Positions 35,441 through 45,744 of a DNA stretch of 64,000 nt are shown here, one piece after another. The DNA comes from Datisca glomerata. Taxonomy: Eukaryota > Streptophyta > Magnoliopsida > Cucurbitales > Datiscaceae. The translations under genes were made by a program, and so were the position numbers. The notes under the pieces are model-generated. The model did not search any database. It saw only the letters and a list, made by a program, of their open reading frames with translations, and had not been told where the DNA came from. The first letter of the stretch is position 1, and each line of letters opens with the position of its first letter. The stretch covers positions 1 to 64,000 of the forward strand of contig QANY01006224.1 of assembly GCA_003255025.1 (NCBI GenBank). Direction: 5' to 3'.

Positions 35441-35458
35441 TCCCCAGTGGAGTTGCCA
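35441..35458 (-). other. Ogre-2 primer-binding site (tRNA-Arg)
   Basis: The plus strand 'tccccagtggagttgcca' matches the 3' end of plant tRNA-Arg(ACG), which ends TCCCAGCGGAGTCGCCA, with few transitions. It lies three bases from the LTR. tRNA-Arg priming is characteristic of Ogre elements. Confidence 0.8.
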
Positions 35459-35461
35459 AGC

Positions 35462-37602
35462 TGTCACAACGTGCATACGGCGCGAAACGATGATTGAAAA
35501 ATCATTTTTGAGAAAAAGAAATTCAGAGTCGCCACCAATCATTTTAGGGTGTGATCGGTCACCCAATTTTAAAACAAAATTTTTGGTCTAAGAAAAATCA
35601 AAGTTAGTTCGGAGTCATTTGTGTGTGAGGAAGGTATTAGCACCCAACAACACCCATTGTCAGAATAGTTACCAAATTTAATCAAATGCTATCCAAATTA
35701 TATTTTAAAGAAATAAATAAATAAAAGTGAAAGGAATTTATTTTTTGAATGTCCTATTTCATACATTTTGCATCATAAACATGAACAAAATAAGTGACCT
35801 TTAATGGGTGGTACAAAGACCATTGAAAAATTATTTTTTTGGTTTATATTTTTTTTTAAATCAAAGCATTATTAGAGTTATTCTCGGTATCCCAAGAATA
35901 ACTCATCACCTCAGTAGTTTGAGAAATTTGATATCCCAAAATCTTGAAGTCCGTTATCGAAAAAAATTTTAGTGAAAAAAATGTGATTTAAATTTATATG
36001 TTAATTTGTGACCCAAGCATATGCATGTTATTATAAGTGAATAAGACATAAATCACATAAATATACATGTTATTATAAATGAATGAGATATGAATAACAT
36101 ACATATACATGACAATATGACAATGATACATAAATAAATAAGAAATAAGTATAACAACAATTTAAAAAAAATGATATAAAGATAAGTTAGAAAGGATAAA
36201 AGATATGTGATAATTTAATTAGAATGTACGAAGTAAAAAATAAATATGTAGAATGTGTAAAATAAAATAAAACTATGTGAGGGGAAACAAACTTGGGATC
36301 ATCATGTTTTTAAATTAAAAAGAAAATAAAAATAAACAAATTTAAAAGGAGATTAAAAAAGAAAGAAAAAGCATAAGGAAAAAAAATTTGTGGGGAGGGG
36401 GACAAATAAAGTTGCGGACAACAACTTTGAAGCAAAGCTGTTTTGTCCCCTCATACTAAACAATTAATTTTTATTTTTTAATTATTATTTTACTAAATAA
36501 ACATACTCATATTTTATTTTGAACTACTTAATTTATTAATTATCATTTTTTCTTTCTTTCAAAATTGCATTAAATGAATAATCATGGATGATAATTAGTT
36601 CAAACAAGTATCACTAAAATGATGAAAAAAATTTTAAAAAAATATTTTTTTGCGATATAAATATAGCCTTTAATTTTTGACATACTTAGTTTACTAGTTA
36701 TCATTATTTCATTTATTCCTTCATTGCTAAAGGAATGGACATGGAAGGTAATTAATTCAAATAAGTGTCACAAAAATGATAAACAAAATCTAAAAAAGAA
36801 AAGACTTGTAAGAACATAAAAGAAAGTTTCAAAGCTTAAATATTTGCATAATTTTGTATAGAAGTTCTACACTCTATTTTATGCATTTTTATGTATGAGA
36901 AATTATCATAGAGGATTTTTTGCATCAAATATACATTTTCATCTCATTAAAGGGTTGATTCACATTGAGTTAATTTTACACCCCTCAAAGATTTTATCCC
37001 CATCCTCATTGACTGAGTTGATGACAAAGGCATCTCATTATCAAACTTATAAAGAAATCATCAATGCATAAAAATAAAATTTTAGATTAAGAGTAGGAGA
37101 AATGATAAAGAATGAATAAATACTTATATATGAAAAAGGAAACAAAGAGTTACACTATATGGGTATAAAAGGTAGAGGATAAAGAATAATAACAAGACAT
37201 ATTATTAGTAAATGTGCAAGAAATTCAAACTACATTAACAAAAAGAATGAGAGAAGATGAATAATAGTAGATGAATAGAAATGAAATCTCTCTTTCTTTC
37301 TCTAAAACCTCTCAAATTTCTTGCACACACTCTTTAAAATATCATTATCCTTCTCTTACAAGGCTCTCCTCTTTCTCACTCCATAAGCCTCTTTACCTTT
37401 TTGCTTTTAAACCTTTTGCTCCTTTTTTTTATTTTTTAATCCTTGAATACTTTTCTCATTTTTAGTCCTTGAACTATTTATTTATTTTAGAAATTTCTTT
37501 TTTTTTTAAAAAAAATCACACATAGTCTTAGACTAGTAAATATGTTAATAATCAAAGTGTGTATATTTAAATTATTGGTCCAGATAAAATACGATATCTA
37601 GA
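35462..37602 (-). repeat. Ogre-2 5' LTR (2141 bp)
   Basis: Plus strand begins 'tgtcacaacgtgcatacgg' and ends '...cgatatctaga'. Pairs with 28324-30598. CpGs kept here ('acggcgcgaaacg') are partly lost in the other LTR ('atgacgtagaacg'), showing independent decay. Confidence 0.9.
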
Positions 37603-37607
37603 GGTAG
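37603..37607. repeat. Target site duplication GGTAG (right)
   Basis: Exact partner of 28319-28323. Confidence 0.9.
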
Positions 37608-38280
37608 GTGTCTAGGTTTACCTTCTCTACATTATGCATTATCCACCCTCAAACAACTACTCATATCATTTGAGTGTTTAATTTCTTTGAACATATTAAA
37701 AATTACCAAATCATCTTGCATTTTCATAATAGGTTCCCATTTTTGCACATCAATGAGTGTTCTTCCCATAGCTAAAAATGATCTACCAAGAATAATTGGA
37801 ATTTCTCGATCTTCAACCATGTCAAGAATAATAAAATCAGCTGAGAAGATAAACTTATCCACCTTTACCAAGATATCCTCAATACTTTACCATGGATATT
37901 TGATGGAACGATCAGCTAACTGTAAAGAGATTGTTGTGGGCTTAATTTCTCCAAGACCTAGCTTCTTGTAATCCGAGTAAGGCATCAAGTTAATACGAGC
38001 TCCAAGATTACATAGAGCCTTTTCAAAATATGAATTGCCAATGGTGCATGGAATAGTAAAACTCCAAGGGTCCTTTAGTTTCAGAGACAATTTATTCTGC
38101 AAGATTGCACTGCACTCCTCAGTAAGTGTGACTGTCTCATACTCCTCTAGCGTTTTCTTGTTTAAGAGAATTTGCTTCATGAATTTGACATAGCTCCACA
38201 TTTGTTCCAAAGCATCAGCAAAAGGGATATTTATATGTAGTTTCTTAAACACATCAAGAAACTTAGAAAACTGCTTTTCA
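37608..38280 (-). pseudogene. Athila-2 protease
   Basis: The frame 38252-37887 carries 'KDPWSFTIPCTIGN' and the protease loop 'LCNLGARINLMPYSDYKKLG'. In the family this is C-D-L-G-A-S-I-N-L-M-P, so the catalytic Asp is replaced by Asn and Ser by Arg. The next frame, 37871-37632, has 'ADFIILDMVEDREIPIILGR' and 'SFLAMGRTLIDVQKWE'. The enzyme would cleave Gag-Pol. With Asp lost and the frame split near 37880 it is inactive. Ogre-2 interrupts just after this segment. Confidence 0.85.
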
Positions 38281-38289
38281 ATTTTTTTC

Positions 38290-39980
38290 TTTTAGAACCG
38301 CTGAGGTTATGGAATAGGTGGAACATATGGTGGATGATTATCAGGAAAGAGCTTTGACTTAGGCTTGCCTTCCTTCTTTTCTGAGCTCTTGGTAAGATTA
38401 TCACACATTGTCTCAACTTCTGCTTCAATTGGCTGAAAATTTTTAACAATGACTTTCTGAGGTTCTGCTAACTCCTTGCCACTGCGAAGAGTAATGGCGT
38501 TTACTTGTTCTTTTGGATTCCTGTCAGTGTTGCTAGGTAGAGAACCTTGTGGTCTTTGAGTGAGTATTATTGACAGTTGACCAATTTGAAGCTCCAAAAT
38601 CTTCATAGATGTAGCTTGAATCTGAGTACTGGTTTCTTACCTATGTAATGTAGCATTTGTTCTTGCCATAAATTGAGTAGTATTGACTATGAGCTGGGAA
38701 AGAGCATCTTCTAAAGAAAATTTAAGCTGTTGAGCCTGAAATTGAGACTGAGTAGCAACTGGTGTTGGACAATGAGTTATTCGGCCTACTGTAATTCTCA
38801 AAAAATTAACATGTTCTAATTGAGAAGGAGCAAAAGGATTATTGGTTTGACATTAGTACTAAGATGAGGTATATTGCACAAATTACAATCTTGTCGTGAA
38901 ACATGAATAACACTAGCATTGGTGGTGAAAGTGCTCAATTGCTTGGACAATGTAGCTACTTGAATAGTAAGAGCGATAAGAGCATCGACTTCATAACTCC
39001 ATGAATCTTTCTCGGTACGTTGCACCCAATTGGCCATTGATAGGTATTATCATTGCTGTAACAGACGGATCGTAGCACGCATGTCCACTTTTGTAGGGCA
39101 TAACTTTTGACACGTGTGGAACCACGGGCCGTGTAAGATATCAAATTAAAGCTTATTCGGAGACCTACAAGTGCGACAGGGTTTACCCATCATAGCCGAG
39201 TTTTGTGTCCAAAAAACATGAACAGTGCAGCTTTAGAACTGCTGTAACAGACGGATTGTAGCACTCGCATGTCCACTTCAGTAGGGCATAACCTTTGACA
39301 CGAGTGGAACCACAGGCCCTAAAGTTTGGACTTATAGACATCCGGGGAGTCCATGATGTGGGCATCCTCTCAACATCTCTTTAAACCTCTCCCAAACTTC
39401 AAAAAGAGATTCATCTCATATTAAGGTGGTGATCTCATTCCTCATTTTGGCTATTTTAGCTAGAGGAAAGAATTTGACTAAAAATTTCTCAAAAAGGCCA
39501 TTCCAAGTAGTGGTCAATCCAGTTGGCAAATAGTTCAACCAACTCTTAGCTTTAGCTTGTAATGAGAACGGGAATAATCTCAGCCTAATTGCATCAGTTG
39601 AGACATTGTTGTACTTGAATTTCTCACAAATTTTGAGAAAAGTGGTCATGTAAACATTTTGATCATTGTTAGGTAGACAACTAAATTGATTTGCTTGCAC
39701 CATTTAAAAGATAGCCAGCTTAATCTCAAAATTGTTGGCATTAATAACAAGGCGTTGAATGGCAGACGCAACCTCATTGACCATTGGCATAGATAGCCTC
39801 GAATCGCCCGGTTATTTTGGTTGTTCACAATTTCAGGATTTTCTCTGACATCTTCCATGATTTCTTGAGGTTGTTTAGAAGTTTCACTCCTCACTTTTTT
39901 ATTACGACGACAAGTTCGCTCAATTTTCAAATTTAGGGGAGTCAAATTTTCGCTTCCAATTTTCTTATACATCTTAGAAA
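38290..39980 (-). pseudogene. Athila-2 gag (degraded, with internal tandem repeat)
   Basis: A start near 39979 reads 'MYKKIGSENLTPLNLKIERT'. The capsid core lies at 39703-39416 with 'SLQAKAKSWLNYLPTGLTTT' and 'FFPLAKIAKMRNEITTL', then 'DESLFEVWERFKEML' to 'CPHHGL' (about 39410-39350). A satellite-like insert (39053-39345) replaces about 50 residues. Reading resumes at 'VDALIALTIQVATLSKQLS' (38990-38930). The C-terminus has 'LELQIGQLSIILTQRPQGSL' (from 38606) and 'NAITLRSGKEL'. Stops and frameshifts are present. Confidence 0.8.
39053..39345. repeat. ~185-bp tandem repeat embedded in Athila-2 gag
   Basis: 'gctgtaacagacggat' starts at about 39055 and 39240. The following 'gcatgtccact...tagggcataac...tttgacacg' and 'tggaaccac' blocks repeat with a few differences. 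About 1.6 units. It lies exactly where gag coding is missing. Confidence 0.8.
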
Positions 39981-40078
39981 ACTCTTGAAAATTCAAAATA
40001 GTAAACAAATGCAAAAATATAATCAAGACTCAAATTAAAATTAAGAATATGTAACTCCAATATTAATAAGCAAAATCA

Positions 40079-40096
40079 ATCTCGGCAACGACGTCA
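40079..40096 (-). other. Athila-2 primer-binding site (tRNA-Asp type)
   Basis: The plus strand 'atctcggcaacgacgtca' is close to the tRNA-Asp 3' end TCCCCGGCAACGGCGCCA, with transitions. It lies six bases from the LTR edge, the same layout as in Athila-1. Confidence 0.7.
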
Positions 40097-40102
40097 AAAA
40101 CT

Positions 40103-41059
40103 TGTTACAATTTTTCAATAGTGCAAGTGTACACTATCATCGTCAAATAATAAATTTCTATAAAAATGGAGTATCATCTACAATATTGATTGATATTTAA
40201 TATTGAAATTAACTGGACATTAATTCTAGTTGAGAATGACGAAAAAATTGAGAGTTTGAATTAAGCTAAAATTCTAATTAAACTAAAACGATAAAGATTT
40301 GATAAAGATAAATAATTCAATTTTTAATAGATAAAAGATCTAGGGATTCCAATTTCATAAAACCAAACATGCTCAAAATTCTAAAACTCAATCAATTAGT
40401 GTTTATCAAATTATTGACAACAAATTTCTCTAAAGTAATATCAATCTTTCTCAAGCATCGATAACAACGAATCAAAAATACTAATTTTACATCCCTGTCA
40501 AGATAAAATAAATTGAAACTCATTAAGCACAAGAAATTATAATTGCTACACTAGATCCATAATTATCTCTAACTTATGAAATTCTAACGGTGCTATAAAC
40601 AAAGATAAAATTTAATCCACTTCTCAGTCTCAAAATTAAATCTAAAATTATGCAATAGCTGGCCAGATGATCACAAGTATTAAGAATGGATGATAACACT
40701 CAATAATACTGAATAAACATCGATTGAATTGGAAATCAAAATTTATGAATAATCATGGTTTAGCTATATCATAGCCCTAGATAAGAAATTCAGAACGTAC
40801 TAAAATAAGAAAACATCCTACTAATATTCATGAACATAGGGAAAGAGAGAAGAAAAACTAGATTTTGAGGACCAATTTACAGTTCAGATTCGTTTCCAGG
40901 TTTGATCTTTTTGTTCTCCTTTCCAAGAGCTTTCACCTCTGCCCTCACATACCAAAAAAAGTTGCCTAAAAACCCTTAAATATTTTCTTTATACACTAGA
41001 GTTTGATAAGGATAAAGTTAAGATTATCTAAAATATGAGTGTGAAATGCACTCATCACA
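40103..41059 (-). repeat. Athila-2 5' LTR (957 bp)
   Basis: In element orientation TGTGATGAGTGC...TTGTAACA, with TG/CA ends. The right edge at 41059 is followed by Tat-AB gag sequence. No second copy was found in the window. Confidence 0.75.
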
Positions 41060-41074
41060 CATGTTTTGAGGTAA

Positions 41075-41735
41075 GGTAGAGACCAGGGGGAGTCATTGAA
41101 AGACTACATGAACCGCTTCAACCTAGAGTTTTTGCAAGTCAACAATGCCAGTAAGGACACCTCTGGTAGACTCATTAAGGAGTGGGATCACTCTCGCGGA
41201 TCAGATGGTCCATGGCCAAGTACGACCACGTCTCACTCATCGAGCTACATGCCAGGGTATAAAAGTACATCAACGTAGATGAGGTCACCCGAGCTGAGAG
41301 TGAGCTAGAAATGTCGGGTGGCCATAACCCTAAAAGGGTAAATTAGTACGTTAAGATAAAAAAGGGTGACCCCCCACACCTTTAGACCCACCCCATCTAC
41401 GACCGAGCTTCACCCAACCCCTTCCCAATCGACGGGAAGGAAAAAATCCTCACTTGCCATCCAATTCACCACCTACACGCCTCTCACAATCAAGAGGAAT
41501 GAGATTTAAAATGTGATCAAGGAGAGGAGCATGCTGAAACAACCTTGAATGAACGGACACCTGACGAGAAGAAGGATACATTCTAAGTACTGTAGGTATC
41601 GTCGGGACTCCGGGCATACTACTGAGGGGTGCTTCGACCTCAGGGAACAAATTGAGGCCCTCTTTCAGAGGGGATACCTCAAGGAGTTTGTGGCCAATTG
41701 GTGGAACCGTGGGGAAAACAGCCCTCCCAAGTAGG
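41075..41735 (+). pseudogene. Tat-AB gag, C-terminal part
   Basis: The plus strand reads 'ESLKDYMNRFNLEFLQVNNA' (41090-41150), the conserved end of the gypsy capsid domain, after one in-frame stop at about 41073. Farther on, 'HSKYCRYRRDSGHTTEGCFD' and 'LREQIEALFQRGYLKEFV' (41575-41690) form the nucleocapsid C-C-H-C-like block and following helix of Tat Gag. Between them are frameshifts and stops. Much richer in G+C than the surrounding sequence. The upstream capsid half is missing at the Athila-2 junction. Confidence 0.8.
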
Positions 41736-41799
41736 AGAGGAGGATCGAGAAACAGCCTGAGCAGAACCTGGCCCGCCCACGTAGCCCCGTATGAGAGAT

Positions 41800-42320
41800 C
41801 AAAATGATCTTTGGAGGGCCAAGCGAGTCGAATTCAATCCACAAAAAGAAGGCTTCATCTCGAGAAGCCAGGGCACCCTATGGTCTTTAGTGTCCTTCCC
41901 CGACCACCGAGCATTAAGGCTAATGAGGTGATCAAGTTTACCAAAGAAGAGGTGTACTGGGTCAACAAGCCCCACATCGATATGATAGTTATCTTCCCCC
42001 TCATAGCCAATATCAAGGTCTGGAGGACTTTGATACATGACAAGAGCTCGACCGACATCCTAAGCCACTCTACCTTCTTACAAATAGGAATAGACCCCAA
42101 GAAGCTTCGCCCATGCCCTACCACTCTGATGGGATTCAGGGGGAACGGGGTCATCCTATAAGGAATAATGGAGCTTCACGTGAGCCTAGGCGAAGCCCCT
42201 AGCTGGCCACCAATCTGGTCGAGTTCACGGTGGTCTAGTCCTATTTAAGTGCAGTGTGGTCTATAACGCCATCCTTGGCCGACCAACCATCCACAAGTTC
42301 AAGATCGTGCCTTCCACCTA
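41800..42320 (+). pseudogene. Tat-AB protease (degraded)
   Basis: 'VFSVLPRPPSIKANEVIKFT' (41880-41940) is followed by 'HIDMIVIFPLIANIKVWRTL' and the loop 'LIHDKSSTDILSHSTFLQIG' (to about 42095). Then come 'LRPCPTTLMGF' and, in another frame, 'YNAILGRP' (42260-42290), the block after retropepsin. The family loop is L-V-D-N-G-S-S-A-D-I-L, so the catalytic Asp is His here and Gly is Lys. Inactive. Confidence 0.75.
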
Positions 42321-42330
42321 CCACTAGGTC

Positions 42331-42895
42331 ATGAAGTTCCCTAACCCCGCGGGCGTAGGCCTGGTCAAGAGAGACAAAAAAATGGTGAGGGAAAAATTTT
42401 ACACAACGTCCCTCAAAGGGAAGGATCTGACGACCATGATCAGTGGCCCACCCGAGGAGCAACTCTGGGGGGAGCTAGTAGAATCATTAGAGCCAGTCAT
42501 TCTCTTCCCCAAGCAGCTAGAGAAGCGATTTAGGTTGGATCATTACTCACCCCCTAGCATAAGAGCAGTTGATGTTATTCCTTTGTAAAAACAAGCATAT
42601 CTTCACCTGGATTGACGAGGATATGCCCGGTATAGATCAACAGGTCATCACCCACCACCTGAACATTGGCCCAAAGTTCAAGCTCACTAGGGAGAAAATG
42701 AGGAGTGTTAACTTCACTAGGGATGAGGCTATCATCGAGGAGGTGGAGAAGTTTCTCTCCGTGGGGTTCATCAAGGTCGCTAGCCAACCTTCTATTGGTC
42801 GAAAAGGCAAGCAGGAAATGAAGGTCTACATAGACTTCACCGATTTGAATAAGGCGTGTCCCAATGGCGCCTACTTAAGGTACAAGTGGATTTGA
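42331..42895 (+). pseudogene. Tat-AB reverse transcriptase, N-terminal fragment
   Basis: 'MKFPNPAGVGLVKRDKKMVR' begins the protease-RT linker. A frameshift near 42580 leads to 'DMPGIDQQVITHHLNIGPKF', 'IIEEVEKFLSVGFIKVASQP' and 'YIDFTDLNKACPNGAY' (to about 42880), the conserved fingers of Tat RT. The sequence then breaks off before the YxDD catalytic block, which is deleted. No polymerase activity is possible. Confidence 0.85.
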
Positions 42896-42899
42896 ATGC

Positions 42900-43520
42900 A
42901 TCCTCCTGACCAAGAAAAGGCCTTTTTCATTAGCAGCCGAGACCCTGAGGATCTACAACAATTCACATCTAGTTGCCAATCTGATAAACGAGGAATATCG
43001 AAACAAATGGGGTAACATGACTAAGTACTTGGCCTGAGCAAAGGACATTCTCGAACAATTCAGCTCCTACACAATCCAACAAATCCCCCGGAGCCAGAAC
43101 ATGAACACATATGCCTTAGCTAAACTGGCCTTAGCCTTCGACTTTCATATTAGTAGAACAATGCTAGTGGAGTACCTCGTCCAGCCCAGTGTATTCGAGT
43201 GAACTGACAGAGCTAGGCCAAGCCCATCTTAGATGATGCCCATCTTAGATGATGCCCATATTTGAGTATTTATGAGACGAAACTCTGCCACCCAACAGGA
43301 AAGAAGTGAAAAAACTTCACCTCAGGTCTGCACCACAAGATGCGTCAACCTCGACAAAGTACTCTACATAATGAGAGAAGTCCATGAGAGGGTATGTAGA
43401 AATCATAATGGTGTAATGGGTTTGCACCATAAGCTGAAGAGCCAAGGGTATTTTTGGCCTGCAATGACCCTCTATATGAAACACTTCGTACATACATCAT
43501 TTAAGTGTCGTGAGGTCTGA
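42900..43520 (+). pseudogene. Tat-AB RNase H end and integrase N-terminus
   Basis: 'IYNNSHLVANLINEEYRNKW' (42950-43010) corresponds to the RNase H segment E-x-x-S-D-S-Q-L-V, with the usual Asp changed to Asn. 'QIPRSQNMNTYALAKLAL' (43080-43135) is its C-terminal block. Then 'IMREVHERVCRNHNGVMGLH' and 'SQGYFWPAMTLYMKHFVHTS' (43370-43500) match the integrase H2C2 zinc-binding domain with one cysteine lost. The frame ends at 43520, and the catalytic DDE domain of integrase is missing. Confidence 0.8.
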
Positions 43521-43559
43521 AGAAGAAGAAAGACAAAGGAAAAGCTTAAATTTAGCTCG

Positions 43560-44614
43560 TACAGTTGTCTAGCGAAGGCTCGGGCTCACATGAATTGCTG
43601 CTTTCAGCACTCAACTCCTCCAAGTGAACTTCAACAGGCAGCTCAACTCCTACATCCTCTAGCGGGTTCAGATAACCTACCTCAAAATAGAGACTTGAGT
43701 ATAGTAAGAATGTTGTAATCCCTCTCCTCTGCAGAAAGCTTAGTAAAGATAAAGATTTCAGGACTGAAGATGGTTGGAAACCTCTTTAGCCTCTTCTTTC
43801 CCATTACACAAGAGAAAGAGAGATAAGTAACCTGAGAAAGCACAAACAATCTCCCTTTTCCTACGACACTAGCTTACATGTAGTCCCAAAATCTTGGGGA
43901 ACTAGGTACGTGACCTTCTGATCCCCAATAAGACTCTCGTAGTCCCCAAAAAACATGAACCAACTGTCTTTCGACTCCTTATACCAGATGGGGATGCCAT
44001 TCGCGACCCACTTCACCCCCAAGCTCGAGTAATGATATAGTACCATCCATGGTCCTGATGGAACATGAATTAAAACTCATCCACCATGATATCCTCGTCA
44101 TAGTGCAGTTTCCAGAGAACTCAGCACTAAACAGAACTCCTCCACGAATTAGGTTAGAGTTGGGCTAGGGAAATCCTCGTGGTAGAAAACCACTCATTGA
44201 GAACAGGATGCAAAGCAAGCCACAAACACTCCAATGTGGCCAGAAACAGCCCAGTGCCCCTGTGCCGTAAAGCACTAAACATTTGGCCCTCCTCCGACAG
44301 TCGTAACTAAATGTAGTACGGAACATGGTACGCCCTCCTTGGTCTCCACTAGAGCTAGTTCCAGTCCTAGAGCCAACATGAAGGTCAGCATCCTTGATCG
44401 GCGCATTAGTATCCTCATCTAACCGATTAATGAAACCCTCAAAATCCCCAGGCATGGTGTAGAATAAAGAAAGAAAATGAAAATGAAAAGAACAAAAGAA
44501 CAAACACACTGACATAAAAAGTGTAAAAATAAGGTGTGGACCTACCAAAAGCCCTCTGGTGATCGGCAATGAGTGAAGAGAGGGGGAACTAACAACGACT
44601 CGAGGCCCCAACAA
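43560..44614 (-). pseudogene. Antisense extra ORF of Tat element (aORF)
   Basis: On the strand opposite pol, between pol and the 3' LTR, reading from 'MPGDFEGFINRLDEDTNAPI' (ATG at about 44455; the open frame extends to 44614). Downstream comes 'GWYYIIARGxKWVANGIP', then 'IWYKESKDSWFMFFGDYE' (about 44050-43940), matching the family signature GWYY...SNKxWKDxFFFV. Such antisense ORFs are described for Grande/RIRE2-type Tat elements; their function is unknown. A stop at about 44166 and a frameshift near 44050 break it. An Arg-rich N-terminal segment and low similarity elsewhere limit detail. Confidence 0.7.
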
Positions 44615-45059
44615 AGACTTCCAAGTTCCAGAGAAGAAAAAAACCCTCGATTGGCAAAAAAATGGAGAGGAGGACTACAAGGAGAAGGAATATTAAGGAG
44701 GGTTTTTTTTAAGAAGCAAAGAAGGCAATGGGTTTCTAAGGTAGTTTGAAGGAACATTCGAGCGAGGAGATTGGGGTAATGGATTTCAAGAAATGAGGTT
44801 CAAAGTAGAGGAATGGGAAGACACAGACTCATATTTATAGGCTTCAGACGATGACTGATCGTGACCGTTGAAAAAATCCAATGGGTGAAGGGTCGCCAAT
44901 CCACAAACGAATGGCACGAGCTTGGGAATCCAAACGTCACCTCACGCATTTGATTACGTAATAGGTAGCACTTTCGTCTGAGTTGATGCTTTGTATCTGA
45001 GGAGTACTAGGAGCTATGCGTCCTTGACCAACTTATACTTTTGGTGATTCTTGTTCCAT

Positions 45060-45744
45060 TAGAATGCTCTTAACTGGTGTCCCTACAGTGGAATCTTTGC
45101 TGACTAGGCTTGACAGAGCTCCCTTGCCTAAACAAGACAGGCAGCCTGACCTCTCCTCGATAAGTTAACAGGTTAGGAGACACGGACTAGAGCCAAAGAA
45201 GAACTAGGAGCCCAGCCAAAGAAGCTTGAGGACCAACCCCACGTCAACAACATCATCACCCATCGAAAGTGAGTATTAGCATGGCATCCTCTTATTGGAC
45301 CAGTGACCTAGCGTGTCTAGTCGCCGTAAAGACATGTCACACCAGCCTTCGTTCTATCACCTCACCCCCTCTCACATCAACTTTGGGCACTTTAACATTG
45401 AATGATGTCCCTTCATGTCAGCTCTAAAGACAGACATTAAATGACGCCTCCCTACCCATTCATAGGGGTCAATTGTCACCTCATCAACTTCCCCAACAAA
45501 AATCACCCGATAGGACCTCATGTATAAATACAACTCCTTTGCCTGATGTGAAGGTAAGCTAAAACTAGACTTAAAGAACATCTGAACAAATATCAGAAGA
45601 CTTCTGACTTCGGCATCAGAGGCCTTTAGACGAGGAAACCACCTCTGATCATCCTCACTCTTTGAGCTATTTTATTTATGGTGTGTAGGTTCCTAGCCAA
45701 TTACCACTACACATGTGTACTATTTCGTTCTCGATTTCAATACA
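45060..45744 (+). repeat. Tat-AB 3' LTR
   Basis: Collinear with 14285-14890 and 20120-20234, but uninterrupted by the MULE. TATA at 45523. Ends at 'tttcaataca' (45744). The left edge is approximate because the polypurine tract is not obvious. Confidence 0.65.

Larger units (their letters stand above)
28324..37602 (-). mobile_element. Ogre-2: Tat/Ogre-lineage element with two LTRs, gag only
   Basis: A 9.3-kb element with 5' LTR 35462-37602, PBS 35441-35458 (tRNA-Arg), gag 32850-34440, tandem-repeat 3' region 30690-31130, polypurine tract 30603-30611 and 3' LTR 28324-30598. It is flanked by GGTAG on both sides. Protease, RT, RNase H and integrase are absent between gag and the 3' region, so it is a non-autonomous derivative that would need a partner element. 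It sits inside Athila-2 pol. Confidence 0.9.
26363..41059 (-). mobile_element. Athila-2 (Ty3/gypsy), containing nested Ogre-2
   Basis: The parts, from right to left, are 5' LTR (40103-41059), PBS (40079-40096), gag, protease, Ogre-2 insertion (28319-37607), start of the RT-proximal pol (28100-28323), 3' untranslated region with the typical 'ctagtgggaggcatccca' motif (near 28055-28075), and polypurine tract (26368-26380). RT, RNase H and integrase are deleted between pol start and 3' region, and the 3' LTR is missing. Continuity across Ogre-2 is proven by the GGTAG duplication and by pol linker reading on both sides. Confidence 0.75.
14285..45744 (+). mobile_element. Tat-type Ty3/gypsy element ('Tat-AB'), split by nested insertions
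   Basis: The 5' LTR is 14285-14890 plus 20120-20234, split by MULE-1. PBS-like sequence lies at 20237 and the gag start at 20320. After about 20.5 kb of inserted elements, gag resumes at about 41075 and is followed by PR, RT, RNase H and integrase pieces, an antisense extra ORF, and the 3' LTR at about 45060-45744. The 5' and 3' LTR share long collinear blocks ('ccttcgttctatcacctcac'-like at 14598 and 45342; 'acttctgactt' at 14850 and 45600; 'gtgtaggtt' at 20177 and 45680). Treating these as one element is inference from order, strand and LTR match. Confidence 0.6.

Noticed and set aside
41799..42787. Several minus-strand frames opposite Tat pol
   Set aside because: Shadows of the GC-richer pol remnant on the plus strand.
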